This document shows positions 1 to 9,205 of a stretch of 64,000 nucleotides of DNA, piece after piece; position 1 is the first letter of the stretch, and each line of letters starts with the position of its first letter. This DNA comes from Zoogloea dura (GTDB taxonomy: Bacteria > Pseudomonadota > Gammaproteobacteria > Burkholderiales > Rhodocyclaceae): positions 62,001 to 126,000 of the forward strand of contig NZ_JABBGA010000011.1 of assembly GCF_012927165.1 (NCBI RefSeq), in the 5' to 3' direction. The notes under the pieces are model-generated. The model did no database searches. It saw nothing but the letters and a program-made list of their open reading frames with translations, and had not been told where the DNA came from. Made by a program: the position numbers and the translations under genes.

Positions 1-543
1 ATCGGAGTCAATAATCTCCTCCAGGGCAAGGTCACCGACGGTCTGTCCGATGGCGGCCGGGTGCTCGTCAATTCCACGGTCGGCATCTTCGGCCTGTTCG
101 ACATCGCCACCGAGCTGGGTCTCGAAAAACACGACGAAGACCTCGGGCAGACGCTGGGCAAGTGGGGCGTTGGCGACGGGCCCTACCTGGTGCTGCCCCT
201 GCTGGGGCCGAGCAACGTGCGTGACACGGTCGGCCTGATCGGCGATCTCAGCGTTGACCCGGTCTTCCAGGTCGAGGAAGTCGCGACCCGCAATTCCCTT
301 ACCGGCCTGCGCTTCGTGAGCAAGCGGGCCCAGTTGCTGGGCGCCGATACCACGGCGGAGCAGGCGGCCCTGGATAAATACGGTTACCTGCGCAGTTTCT
401 ACATCCAGTATCGCCTCAACCAGGTTTACGATGGTCAGCCGCCGCGGGTCAAGGACCCGGACGATGACGAGGCGAGCGGCGATGATGGCGCCTCCGCGCC
501 GCAGGCCGCCCCGCAATCCGACAAGAAAGAGACTCAGGAATGA
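1..543 (+). CDS. mlaA: MlaA (VacJ) outer-membrane lipid-asymmetry lipoprotein, 5'-truncated
   Basis: The reading frame is open from the left edge, so the lipoprotein signal and N-terminus lie outside the window and about 180 C-terminal residues remain. The segment has the MlaA hallmark NSTVGIFGLFDIATELG and the following region rich in Gly and Pro (GPYLVLPLLGPSNVRD). The family forms a ring in the inner leaflet of the outer membrane and hands mislocalised phospholipids to periplasmic MlaC. The C-terminal tail is acidic and low-complexity, which is usual. It overlaps mlaC by 4 bp. Placing mlaA inside the mla operon, just before mlaC, is the betaproteobacterial arrangement; in E. coli it lies elsewhere. 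Confidence 0.95.
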   Translation: MGVNNLLQGKVTDGLSDGGRVLVNSTVGIFGLFDIATELGLEKHDEDLGQTLGKWGVGDGPYLVLPLLGPSNVRDTVGLIGDLSVDPVFQVEEVATRNSLTGLRFVSKRAQLLGADTTAEQAALDKYGYLRSFYIQYRLNQVYDGQPPRVKDPDDDEASGDDGASAPQAAPQSDKKETQE

Positions 544-1172
544 AACGTATCTCCACCGTGCTTGCCGCCCTGGCCCTCAGTGTCGGCGTCCAGTTCAGCG
601 CCTTCGCCGAGGGCATGGCGCCCGACGCCCTGGTCAAGGGTGTGACCGACGACGTGATCACCATCGTGCGCCAGGACAAGGCCATCCAGTCCGGTGACAC
701 CCGCAAGGCGGTCGAGCTGGTCGAAACCAAGGTCATCCCCTATTTCGACTTCGCCCACATGACCCGCCTTGCCGTGGGCAAGGACTGGAAGCAGGCCAGC
801 CCCGAGCAGAAGACCGTGCTGACCCAGGAGTTCAAGAGCCTGCTGGTGCGCACCTACTCCAATGCCCTGACCCAGTACCGCAACCAGCAGATTGACTTCA
901 AGCCCTTCAAGGCCAAGCCCGAGGACACCGATGTGGTGGTGCGCACCGAAGTGCGCCAGCCCGGTGCCAAGCCGGTACAGATCGACTATGCCCTCGACAA
1001 GCAGGGCGATGCCTGGAAGGTCTACGACGTGATGGTGGCGGGCGTCAGCCTGGTCACCAACTATCGTGACAGCTTCGGCCAGGAAGTCCGTGCCGGCGGT
1101 ATCGACGGCTTGATCAAGTCCCTCAAGGACAAGAACAAGCAGCTCGATACCACGGCCTCCGCCAAGAAATGA
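540..1172 (+). CDS. mlaC: MlaC periplasmic phospholipid-binding protein
   Basis: 210 aa, the usual size of the MlaC (Ttg2D/MCE-associated) family. A Sec signal peptide occupies about residues 1-23 and ends at SAFA. The mature part has the family pattern of helices followed by a twisted sheet, including VIPYFDFAHMTRLAVGKDW and the C-terminal VYDVMVAGVSLVTNYR stretch. MlaC ferries phospholipid between the MlaA complex and the inner-membrane MlaFEDB transporter. The start codon lies in the mlaA stop (ATGA overlap) and the stop overlaps mlaB, so the three genes are translationally coupled. Confidence 0.96.
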   Translation: MKRISTVLAALALSVGVQFSAFAEGMAPDALVKGVTDDVITIVRQDKAIQSGDTRKAVELVETKVIPYFDFAHMTRLAVGKDWKQASPEQKTVLTQEFKSLLVRTYSNALTQYRNQQIDFKPFKAKPEDTDVVVRTEVRQPGAKPVQIDYALDKQGDAWKVYDVMVAGVSLVTNYRDSFGQEVRAGGIDGLIKSLKDKNKQLDTTASAKK

Positions 1173-1453
1173 TCCGTACCGAAGGCGACCGGCTGAGTCT
1201 TTCAGGCCCCGTCACCCTCGCCACCGCAGCCGCGCTGGCGGAGGAGGGGCGCGGGCCGGTGGCCGCGGCCGATCTGGTCGTGGACCTGTCCGGGGTGACC
1301 CAGGTGGACTCATCGGCCCTGGCCCTGCTGCTCAGCTGGGTGCGCGTCGCGCGTGGCGCCGGGCGCACCCTGTCCATCGACCAGCCGCCCGCGGCGCTGG
1401 TCAGCCTTGCGTCCCTCTACGACGTCGACTCCATCCTGCCGCTGGCCCGTTGA
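1169..1453 (+). CDS. mlaB: MlaB STAS-domain subunit of the Mla ABC transporter
   Basis: 94 aa, a single STAS domain. The core VVDLSGVTQVDSSALALLL matches the STAS strand-helix with the conserved Asp-Ser pair (D-S-S-A) where MlaB binds and regulates the ATPase MlaF. It starts in an ATGA overlap with mlaC. Sequence divergence is high in this family, so the identification rests on fold motif, size and position directly after mlaC. Confidence 0.9.
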   Translation: MIRTEGDRLSLSGPVTLATAAALAEEGRGPVAAADLVVDLSGVTQVDSSALALLLSWVRVARGAGRTLSIDQPPAALVSLASLYDVDSILPLAR

Positions 1454-1485
1454 GGCCAGCCTTTCCCTCCGCTCTTTCCCCGCCC

Positions 1486-2388
1486 ATGATTCCTGCGATC
1501 CGCATAGCCGGCGTCACCAAGCGTTTCCGTTCCCTCCAGGCTCTGGCCGGCGTGGATCTGGAGGTGGCCCAGGGTGAATTCTTCGGCCTTCTGGGCCCCA
1601 ACGGGGCCGGCAAGACCACCCTCATATCGTCCCTGGCCGGCCTCGCCCGGCCAGACTCCGGGACCCTCGAAGTGATGGGGCACGACGTGGTCAAGGACTA
1701 CCGGGCGGCCCGCCTGGCGCTGGGGGTGGTGCCCCAGGAGCTGGTCTTCGACCCTTTCTTCTCGGTGCGCGAGATGCTGCGCATCCAGTCCGGTTACTTC
1801 GGCATCCGCAACAACGACGACTGGATTGACGAGATCCTTCATCACCTGGACCTCACTGGCAAGGCCGGCGCCAACATGCGCATGCTCTCTGGTGGCATGA
1901 AGCGGCGCGCTCTGGTGGCCCAGGCGCTGGTGCATCGCCCGCCGGTGATCGTCCTCGACGAGCCGACGGCCGGGGTGGACGTGGAACTGCGCCAGGGCCT
2001 GTGGCAGTTCATCCGCAAGCTCAACCAGGACGGCCACACCATCGTCCTGACCACCCACTACCTCGAAGAGGCCGAGACCCTGTGCGGGCGCATCGCCATG
2101 CTCAAGGCCGGCAGGGTGGTGGCCCTGGATACCACGGCCAATCTGCTGCAGCGCTTTGCCAGCCACACCTTGCGGGTCAGCCTGGAAGAAGCGATCACCC
2201 TGGCCGGGCCGCTCGCCGGCAAGCTGCTCAAGACCGAGGGCAGCACCCTCGAGTTCGGCTTCGACGCCTTCGACGAGGTGGCCGACCTGCTGGCCGGCGT
2301 GCGTACCTGTGGCGGCAAGGTCGTGGACATGGTCCTCGGCAAGCCCGACATGGAGCAGGTCTTCGTCGGCATCATGAACCAGAACTGA
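1486..2388 (+). CDS. ABC-2 type transporter ATP-binding protein (YadG-like)
   Basis: 300 aa from the ATG at 1486. An upstream TTG at 1450 overlapping the mlaB stop is possible, but it adds 12 residues that do not look like family sequence. Walker A is GPNGAGKT (residues 37-44), the signature is LSGGMKRR and Walker B is VIVLDEPTAGVD; the H-loop follows in TTHYLEEAE. It pairs with the permease 8 bp downstream. This pair sits between mlaB and ibaG in many betaproteobacteria, so a link to envelope lipid or glycan export is plausible, but its substrate is not shown by the sequence. Confidence 0.9.
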   Translation: MIPAIRIAGVTKRFRSLQALAGVDLEVAQGEFFGLLGPNGAGKTTLISSLAGLARPDSGTLEVMGHDVVKDYRAARLALGVVPQELVFDPFFSVREMLRIQSGYFGIRNNDDWIDEILHHLDLTGKAGANMRMLSGGMKRRALVAQALVHRPPVIVLDEPTAGVDVELRQGLWQFIRKLNQDGHTIVLTTHYLEEAETLCGRIAMLKAGRVVALDTTANLLQRFASHTLRVSLEEAITLAGPLAGKLLKTEGSTLEFGFDAFDEVADLLAGVRTCGGKVVDMVLGKPDMEQVFVGIMNQN

Positions 2389-2396
2389 GGCGACCC

Positions 2397-3152
2397 ATGG
2401 AAGGCTTCAAGACCCTGCTTTACAAGGAATGCCTGCGCTTCTGGAAGGTCGGCTTCCAGACCGTGCTGTCGCCGGTGCTCAATGCTGTGCTCTACCTGCT
2501 GATCTTCGGCCATGTGCTGGAAGACCACGTGCAGCCCTATCCGGGCGTCAACTACACGGCTTTCCTGGTGCCTGGTCTGGTGATGATGACGGTGCTGCAG
2601 AACGCCTTCGCCAACAGCTCGTCGTCGCTGATCCAGAGCAAGATCACCGGCAACATCGTGTTCGTGCTGCTGCCGCCGATCTCCTATCGGGAGTTCTACG
2701 CCGCCTACGTGCTGGCGGCGGTGCTGCGCGCCACGCTGTGCGGCATCGGTGTGCTACTGGTGTCGCTGCCCCTGACCGATCTGCACTTTGCCGCGCCGGG
2801 CTGGATCATCGCCTTCACCCTGATGGGCGGCGCGTTTCTTGCAAGCCTCGGCGTGATCGCGGGAATCTGGGCCGACAAGTTCGACCAGCTGGCAGCTTTC
2901 CAGAACTTCCTGATCATGCCGCTGACCATGCTCTCCGGCGTGTTCTATTCGATCCATTCCCTGCCTGCAGTGTGGCAAGGGGTGTCGCATTTCAACCCGT
3001 TTTTCTTCATGATTGACGGGTTCCGTTACGGCTTTTTCGGTGTCTCCGACGTGTCCCCGTGGGCCAGCTTCGGAGTCGTTTCTGTCTGTTTTGTCGTGCT
3101 CGCCGCCATCACCCTGCAAATGCTTGCCAGGGGCTACAAGCTGCGGGCCTGA
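2397..3152 (+). CDS. ABC-2 type transporter permease (YadH-like)
   Basis: 251 aa, starting at the ATG at 2397, 8 bp after the ATPase gene. The frame is open upstream through the ATPase gene, but that part is antifunctional shadow sequence. Six hydrophobic segments are visible, beginning near residue 20 (VLSPVLNAVLYLLIFGHVL), and the ABC-2 signature region (FQNFLIMPLTMLSGVFYSI) is present before the fifth segment. It forms the membrane half of the exporter encoded by the preceding gene. The substrate is unknown. Confidence 0.9.
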   Translation: MEGFKTLLYKECLRFWKVGFQTVLSPVLNAVLYLLIFGHVLEDHVQPYPGVNYTAFLVPGLVMMTVLQNAFANSSSSLIQSKITGNIVFVLLPPISYREFYAAYVLAAVLRATLCGIGVLLVSLPLTDLHFAAPGWIIAFTLMGGAFLASLGVIAGIWADKFDQLAAFQNFLIMPLTMLSGVFYSIHSLPAVWQGVSHFNPFFFMIDGFRYGFFGVSDVSPWASFGVVSVCFVVLAAITLQMLARGYKLRA

Positions 3153-3163
3153 GGATCTGAATC

Positions 3164-3418
3164 ATGTTTCTGGCCAGTGAAATCGAACGCCTCGTCGCCG
3201 CCGGGCTCGAGTGCGAATTCCTGAAGATCGAAGGGGATGACGGCACCCACTTTGCCGGCGTCGTCGTCAGCGCGGCCTTCGAAGGCAAGCCCCGCGTGCG
3301 CCAGCACCAGGCCGTCTATGCCACCCTCGGCAAGCTGATGGGCAACGAGATCCACGCCCTCCAGCTGACCACCTACACGCCCGCCCAATGGGCCGAATTT
3401 CAGAAGGAACTGGGCTGA
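3164..3418 (+). CDS. ibaG: BolA-family protein IbaG
   Basis: 84 aa, typical of short BolA proteins. The class II KH-like fold is recognisable: an N-terminal helix (IERLVAAGLECEFLKIEGDD), then VVVSAAFEGKPRVRQHQAVY and the helix GKLMGNEIHALQLTTYTP. Family members bind monothiol glutaredoxins and carry or sense Fe-S clusters. The gene lies between the ABC-2 pair and murA, as ibaG does next to murA in E. coli, which supports this paralogue rather than BolA itself. A weak AGGA lies 9 bp before the ATG. Confidence 0.92.
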   Translation: MFLASEIERLVAAGLECEFLKIEGDDGTHFAGVVVSAAFEGKPRVRQHQAVYATLGKLMGNEIHALQLTTYTPAQWAEFQKELG

Positions 3419-3431
3419 AACACGCCCTTGA

Positions 3432-4685
<1,254 letters not shown>

Positions 4686-4691
4686 GGTGGC

Positions 4692-4760
4692 CTGTAGGGG
4701 CGGCTTCAGCCGCCCACAGGTGCCTGAGCAGAGTCAGGGGACGGCTGAAGCCGCCCCTGC
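4692..4760. repeat. REP palindrome pair in opposite orientation
   Basis: Two copies of the same palindrome lie between murA and rnk. The first (4692-4719) has the core GGGCGGCTTCAGCCGCCC, an 8-bp stem with a TC centre, flanked by CTGT and ACAG. The second (4736-4759) is the inverted, slightly degenerate copy with GGCTGAAGCCGCCCCT. A third partial piece (GCCCCTACA) abuts the rnk stop. The same core recurs at 62719-62740, and a broken copy flanks the miniature element at 11630. The convergent, intergenic location suits a REP/BIME-type repeat that may also act as an mRNA end. Confidence 0.8.
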
Positions 4761-4779
4761 AACGCCCCTGCCATTGCCC

Positions 4780-5154
4780 CTACAGCACGGTGAGCACACG
4801 CAGCTGGATGGCGTGGCCCTCGGGGGTCTTCCAGTCGATCACCTGGCCGGCGGACAAGCCAAGAAGGGCGCTGCCGGCGGGCGAGAAGATGGAGACGCGG
4901 CCCAGGGCGGCGTCGGCCTCATGGGGCCAGGCCAGGGTCAGTTCGTATTCGCGGCCCGAGTGTTCCTCGCGGAAGCGGGCGCGGCGGTTGATGGCAATCA
5001 CATCGGCGGGAAGCTCGTCGGTGTCGACGATAAGGGCGCGTTCCAGCTCGGCGCGCAGGCCGTCCAGGTCGCTGCGGTTGCGGGTGGGCGGCTTGGAGAG
5101 CAGGCCCTCCAGGCGTTCCAGGTCGTCGGTGGAGACGGTGATTTCGGGTTTCAT
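4780..5154 (-). CDS. rnk: Rnk, regulator of nucleoside diphosphate kinase (GreA/GreB-like)
   Basis: 124 aa from the ATG at 5154, which has a good GAGGAT ribosome site; an in-frame start 24 bp upstream lacks one. The N-terminal coiled-coil-like part (residues 1-50) includes TVSTDDLERLEGLL. It is followed by a GreA/GreB C-terminal-like domain with RARFREEHSGREYELTL and the ending SALLGLSAGQVIDWKTPEG. Rnk binds RNA polymerase near the secondary channel but lacks the acidic tip needed for transcript cleavage. It converges on murA with only the REP pair between them. Confidence 0.9.
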   Translation of the reverse strand: MKPEITVSTDDLERLEGLLSKPPTRNRSDLDGLRAELERALIVDTDELPADVIAINRRARFREEHSGREYELTLAWPHEADAALGRVSIFSPAGSALLGLSAGQVIDWKTPEGHAIQLRVLTVL

Positions 5155-5292
5155 GACGAGATCCTCGTTGAATGACAAAAGAAAATGGCCGAGCCGCCTG
5201 AGGCGGACCAGCCATGCACCGAAGGCTAACAGAAGCCGGTACGGGGGACAAACCTTCGGACTGGCCCGGCGGCGGATCGTTGCCCGATCGGC

Positions 5293-5298
5293 TAGAAT
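5293..5298 (+). promoter_or_regulatory. candidate -10 element of hisG
   Basis: TAGAAT lies 28 bp before the hisG TTG start, with no convincing -35 hexamer at the usual spacing. The same TAGAAT-TC context recurs 5' of the metallo-hydrolase gene (10643) and the FKBP gene (43384), which suggests a locally common sigma70 -10 sequence. Confidence 0.4.
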
Positions 5299-5325
5299 CT
5301 CTTTTTACGCAGACAGATCATCATC

Positions 5326-5970
5326 TTGAACGGCATTACGCTTGCCCTCTCGAAGGGCCGAATTTTCGAGGAGACCCTGCCGCTGCTCGCCGCCGCGGGG
5401 ATCACGCCGACCGACAACCCGGAAAGCTCGCGCAAACTCATCATCGGCACGAACCGGCCGGACGTGCGCCTGGTCATCGTGCGCGCCACCGACACGCCGA
5501 CCTACGTGCAGTACGGTGCCGCCGACATGGGCATTGCCGGCAAGGACGTCCTGATCGAGCACGGCGGCGCGGGCCTCTACCAGCCCCTCGACCTCAACAT
5601 CGCCAAGTGCCGCCTGTGCGTGGCGGTGCCCAAGGAGTTCGACTACGCCGCAGCCGTGAAGCGCGGCGCGCGCATCCGGGTCGCCACCAAGTACGTCAAG
5701 GCCGCCAAGGAACACTTTGCCGCCAAGGGCATGCACGTGGACCTGATCAAGCTCTACGGTTCCATGGAGCTGGCGCCGCTGGTCGGCCTGGCCGACGCCA
5801 TCGTCGACCTCGTATCCACCGGCAGCACCCTCAAGGCCAACAATCTCGTGGAGGTGGAGGACATCATGCCCATCAGCTCCCGTCTCGTTGTCAATCAGGC
5901 GTCCCTCAAGCTCAAGCGCGAGCTCATCCAGCCTGTGCTGGACGCCTTCGCCGGAGCAATCAGGCCATGA
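5326..5970 (+). CDS. hisG: ATP phosphoribosyltransferase, short form (HisG-S)
   Basis: 214 aa: the short form that lacks the regulatory ACT-like C-terminal domain and needs the HisZ partner for activity and feedback control. HisZ is not in the window. It catalyses the first histidine step, PRPP plus ATP. The start [19 protein letters not shown] and the PRPP loop [14 protein letters not shown] (residues 161-174) are clear. The start is TTG; no ATG precedes the conserved N-terminus, and no clear Shine-Dalgarno is visible. It overlaps hisD by 4 bp. Confidence 0.96.
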   Translation: MNGITLALSKGRIFEETLPLLAAAGITPTDNPESSRKLIIGTNRPDVRLVIVRATDTPTYVQYGAADMGIAGKDVLIEHGGAGLYQPLDLNIAKCRLCVAVPKEFDYAAAVKRGARIRVATKYVKAAKEHFAAKGMHVDLIKLYGSMELAPLVGLADAIVDLVSTGSTLKANNLVEVEDIMPISSRLVVNQASLKLKRELIQPVLDAFAGAIRP

Positions 5971-7286
5971 CTGAAGCCCTCATCCGCCGTCTCTCGTCCA
6001 GTCAGGCCGGGTTCACGGCCACCCTCGACGCGCTGCTGGCCTTCGAGGGCAGCACCGACGCCGCCATCGAGCAGGCCGTGGCCGACATCCTGCAGGCGGT
6101 GCGCCGCGACGGCGACCAGGCTGTCGTCGAATACACCCGCCGTTTCGACCACCTCGACGTGGCCGACATGACCGCGCTGGAGCTGCCCCGGGCCGAGCTG
6201 GAGGCCGCCCTTGCCGGCCTCTCCGCCGAGCAGCGCCAGGCCCTCGAGACCGCCGCCGAGCGGGTACGCAGCTACCACCAGCGCCAGGTGATCGAGTCCT
6301 GGCGCTACACCGACGAATCCCCGGGCATGGACGGTACCCGCCTGGGGCAGAAGGTCACCCCGCTCGACCGGGTCGGCCTGTATGTGCCTGGTGGCCGCGC
6401 CTCCTATCCCAGCTCGGTGCTGATGAACGCCATCCCCGCCAAGGTGGCCGGGGTGGGCGAGCTGATCATGGTGGTGCCGACCCCCCGCGGTGAGAAGAAT
6501 CCGCTGGTGCTGGCCGCCGCAGCCATCACCGGGGTGGACCGGGTGTTCACCATCGGCGGCGCCCAGGCCGTGGCCGCCCTGGCCTATGGCACGGCGACCA
6601 TCCCCCAGGTGGACAAGATCGTCGGCCCCGGCAACGCCTACGTGGCCAGTGCCAAGCGCCGGGTCTTCGGCACCGTCGGCATCGACATGGTGGCCGGCCC
6701 CTCCGAGGTGCTGGTGATCTCCGATGGTTCCGGCGAGCCCGACTGGGTGGCGATGGACCTCTTCGCCCAGGCCGAGCACGATGAGCTGGCCCAGTCCATC
6801 CTGCTGTGCACCGACGAGGCCTTCATCGGCCGGGTCGAGGCGAGCATCGCCCGTCTGTTGCCCGAGATGCCGCGCCGCGAGACCATCGCCGTGTCCCTGA
6901 AGAACCGTGGTGCGTTGATCCACGTGAAGGATCTGGCCGAGGCCTGCGCCATTGCCAACCGCATCGCGCCGGAGCACCTGGAGCTATCCCTGGACGACCC
7001 CTACCAGTGGATCGACGAGATCCGCCATGCCGGGGCCATCTTCATCGGCCACTACTCGGTCGAGGCGCTGGGTGACTACTGTGCCGGCCCGAACCACGTG
7101 TTGCCGACCATGCGCAGCGCCCGTTTCTCGAGCCCGCTGGGGGTCTATGACTTCCAGAAGCGCACCAGCCTGATCGACATCTCAGAACAGGGCGCCCAGA
7201 CCCTTGGCCGCATCGCCTCGGTGCTGGCCCACGGTGAAGGCCTGCAGGCCCACGCCCGCTCGGCGGAGATGCGCCTCAAATCCTGA
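5967..7286 (+). CDS. hisD: Histidinol dehydrogenase
   Basis: 439 aa from the ATG inside the hisG stop. It catalyses the last two steps of histidine synthesis, histidinol to histidine with two NAD. The signature [15 protein letters not shown] is present, and the catalytic Glu336-His337 pair lies in RIAPEHLEL. The frame stays open through hisG, but that upstream portion is shadow. In related bacteria hisC and hisB follow directly; here recQ follows on the other strand and the remaining his genes resume at about 43.8 kb. Confidence 0.98.
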   Translation: MTEALIRRLSSSQAGFTATLDALLAFEGSTDAAIEQAVADILQAVRRDGDQAVVEYTRRFDHLDVADMTALELPRAELEAALAGLSAEQRQALETAAERVRSYHQRQVIESWRYTDESPGMDGTRLGQKVTPLDRVGLYVPGGRASYPSSVLMNAIPAKVAGVGELIMVVPTPRGEKNPLVLAAAAITGVDRVFTIGGAQAVAALAYGTATIPQVDKIVGPGNAYVASAKRRVFGTVGIDMVAGPSEVLVISDGSGEPDWVAMDLFAQAEHDELAQSILLCTDEAFIGRVEASIARLLPEMPRRETIAVSLKNRGALIHVKDLAEACAIANRIAPEHLELSLDDPYQWIDEIRHAGAIFIGHYSVEALGDYCAGPNHVLPTMRSARFSSPLGVYDFQKRTSLIDISEQGAQTLGRIASVLAHGEGLQAHARSAEMRLKS

Positions 7287-7314
7287 ACGGCTTTCCAGCC
7301 CAGTCGCACCCATC

Positions 7315-7338
7315 AAGCCCGGCCCTCGCGCCGGGCTT
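7315..7338. terminator. hairpin terminator between hisD and recQ
   Basis: AAGCCCGGC and GCCGGGCTT form a 9-bp stem with a 6-nt loop (CCTCGC). It lies between two convergent genes, 29 bp after hisD and 12 bp after recQ on the other strand, so it could serve both. The following T-run is short and interrupted. Confidence 0.65.
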
Positions 7339-7349
7339 GTGCTTTCTGG

Positions 7350-9170
7350 TCAGTCCACCCCGGCCAGCAGGCCGAGGATGTCAGCCCCGTAGGCGTCCAG
7401 CTTGCGGTCGCCCACCCCCGAGATGGTGCCCAGCGCGGCTATGCTGTCCGGCCGCTGGCGGGCGATGTCGCGCAGGGTGGCGTCGTGGAAGATCACGTAG
7501 GCCGGTACGTTGCGTTCCTTGGCCGTGCTGGCCCGCCAGGCGCGCAGGCGCTCCAGCAGGGCGGCCTCGGCGCCGGTGGCCTCCGGCCAGTCGCGCAGCT
7601 TGCGGGTGGTGTCGGCCTTGCGGCCTTTCTTGGCCGGCGCTGCGTCGATGCGCAGGGTGAAGCTGCTCTCACCGCGCAGTAGCGGCCGGGCGGTCTCGGT
7701 GAGGGTCAGGGCGCCGTAGCGCTCGTGATCGACCGCCAGGGCGCCATGGGCCACCAGCTGGCGGATCAGGGTGCGCCAGCCCTTGTCATCCAGCTCGGAA
7801 CCGATGCCGAAGGTGCTGACCTGGTCGTGCTGCCACTCCTTGACCTTGTCGGTGGCCTTGCCCAGCAACACATCCACGATATGCCCGGCGCCGAAGCGGC
7901 TGCCCGTGCGGAACACGCAGGACAAGGCCTTGCGCGCCGATTCGCTGGCGTCGCGGACCTGGGGCGGGTTCAGGCAGGTGTCGCAGTTGCCGCAGGGCTC
8001 GGAGGCCTCGTCGAAATAGCCCAGCAGGCGCTGGCGGCGGCAGCCGGTGGTCTCGCACAGGCCCAGCAGGGCGTCCAGCTTGGCGGTGGACACGCGCTTG
8101 ACCTCGGCATTGGCCTCGCCCTGGTCGATGAAGCGGCGCTGCTGCACCAGGTCGGCCACGCTGTAGGCCATCCAGGCCTCGGCGGGCTGGCCGTCGCGGC
8201 CGGCGCGGCCGGTCTCCTGGTAGTAGCCTTCGATGGAGCGGGGCAGGTCGAGGTGGGCTACGAAGCGCACGTCCGGCTTGTCGATGCCCATGCCGAAGGC
8301 CACCGTGGCCACCATCACGATGCCGTCCTCGCGCAGGAAGCGGTCCTGGTTGATGGCCCGCTCCTCGGTGCCCATGCCGGCGTGGTAGGCCAGCGCGGCG
8401 ATACCCTTTTCCTGCAGCCAGGCGGCGGTTTCATCCACCTTCTTGCGGGAGCTGCAATAGACGATGCCGGCCTCGCCCAGGTGGCCGTCCTTCAGGAAGG
8501 CCAGCAGCTGGGCGCGGGGATTGTCCTTGGGGACGATGGTGTAGCGGATGTTGGGCCGGTCGAAGCTGGAGACGAACTCGCGCGCTTCGAGCAGGCGCAG
8601 GCGCTCGGCGATCTCGCGGCGGGTCTGGGCGTCTGCGGTGGCGGTCAGGGCGATCCGCGGCACCTGGGGGTAGCGCTCTGGCAGGATCGACAGCTGCAGG
8701 TATTCGGGGCGGAAGTCGTGGCCCCACTGGGACACGCAGTGGGCCTCGTCGATGGCGAAGAGGGCCAGCTGGCCGGCCTCGTGGAGGTGGTCGAGCAGAT
8801 CCAGGAAGCGCGGCGTGACCAGGCGTTCGGGGGCCACGTAGAGCATGTCGAGGGCGCCGGCGAGCATCGCCCGCTCGATCTCCATGGCCCGCTCGAAGCC
8901 CAGGCTGGAGTTGAGGAAGTCGGCCGCTGCCCCCACCTCCTTGAGGGCGCTGACCTGGTCCTGCATCAGGGCGATCAGCGGCGAGACGACGATGGCCACG
9001 CCGGGGCGCAGCAGGGCCGGGATCTGGTAGCACAGGGACTTGCCGCCGCCGGTGGGCATCAGTACCAGCGCATCGCCGCCGGCCGCCACGTGTTCGACGA
9101 TGTCCTCCTGCGGACCGCGGAAGCCGGTGTAGCCGAAGACGTGGAAGAGGGTTTCGCGGGCGCGGCTCAT
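7350..9170 (-). CDS. recQ: ATP-dependent DNA helicase RecQ
   Basis: 606 aa, full length. It is a 3'-5' DNA helicase of recombination repair. Walker A is MPTGGGKS (residues 38-45), and the DEAH box is in FAIDEAHCVSQWGHDFRPEY. The RQC zinc site is CGNCDTC with an upstream cysteine, and a C-terminal HRDC domain follows at about residues 530-606. Only 35 bp separate it from the nuclease-like gene upstream on the same strand, so the two are probably co-transcribed. An operon of a helicase and a nuclease suggests joint DNA processing, but that is inference. Confidence 0.97.
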   Translation of the reverse strand: MSRARETLFHVFGYTGFRGPQEDIVEHVAAGGDALVLMPTGGGKSLCYQIPALLRPGVAIVVSPLIALMQDQVSALKEVGAAADFLNSSLGFERAMEIERAMLAGALDMLYVAPERLVTPRFLDLLDHLHEAGQLALFAIDEAHCVSQWGHDFRPEYLQLSILPERYPQVPRIALTATADAQTRREIAERLRLLEAREFVSSFDRPNIRYTIVPKDNPRAQLLAFLKDGHLGEAGIVYCSSRKKVDETAAWLQEKGIAALAYHAGMGTEERAINQDRFLREDGIVMVATVAFGMGIDKPDVRFVAHLDLPRSIEGYYQETGRAGRDGQPAEAWMAYSVADLVQQRRFIDQGEANAEVKRVSTAKLDALLGLCETTGCRRQRLLGYFDEASEPCGNCDTCLNPPQVRDASESARKALSCVFRTGSRFGAGHIVDVLLGKATDKVKEWQHDQVSTFGIGSELDDKGWRTLIRQLVAHGALAVDHERYGALTLTETARPLLRGESSFTLRIDAAPAKKGRKADTTRKLRDWPEATGAEAALLERLRAWRASTAKERNVPAYVIFHDATLRDIARQRPDSIAALGTISGVGDRKLDAYGADILGLLAGVD

Positions 9171-9205
9171 GGGGCCGGAATTCTACCCCGGCTTGGCCGC
9201 CCAGG

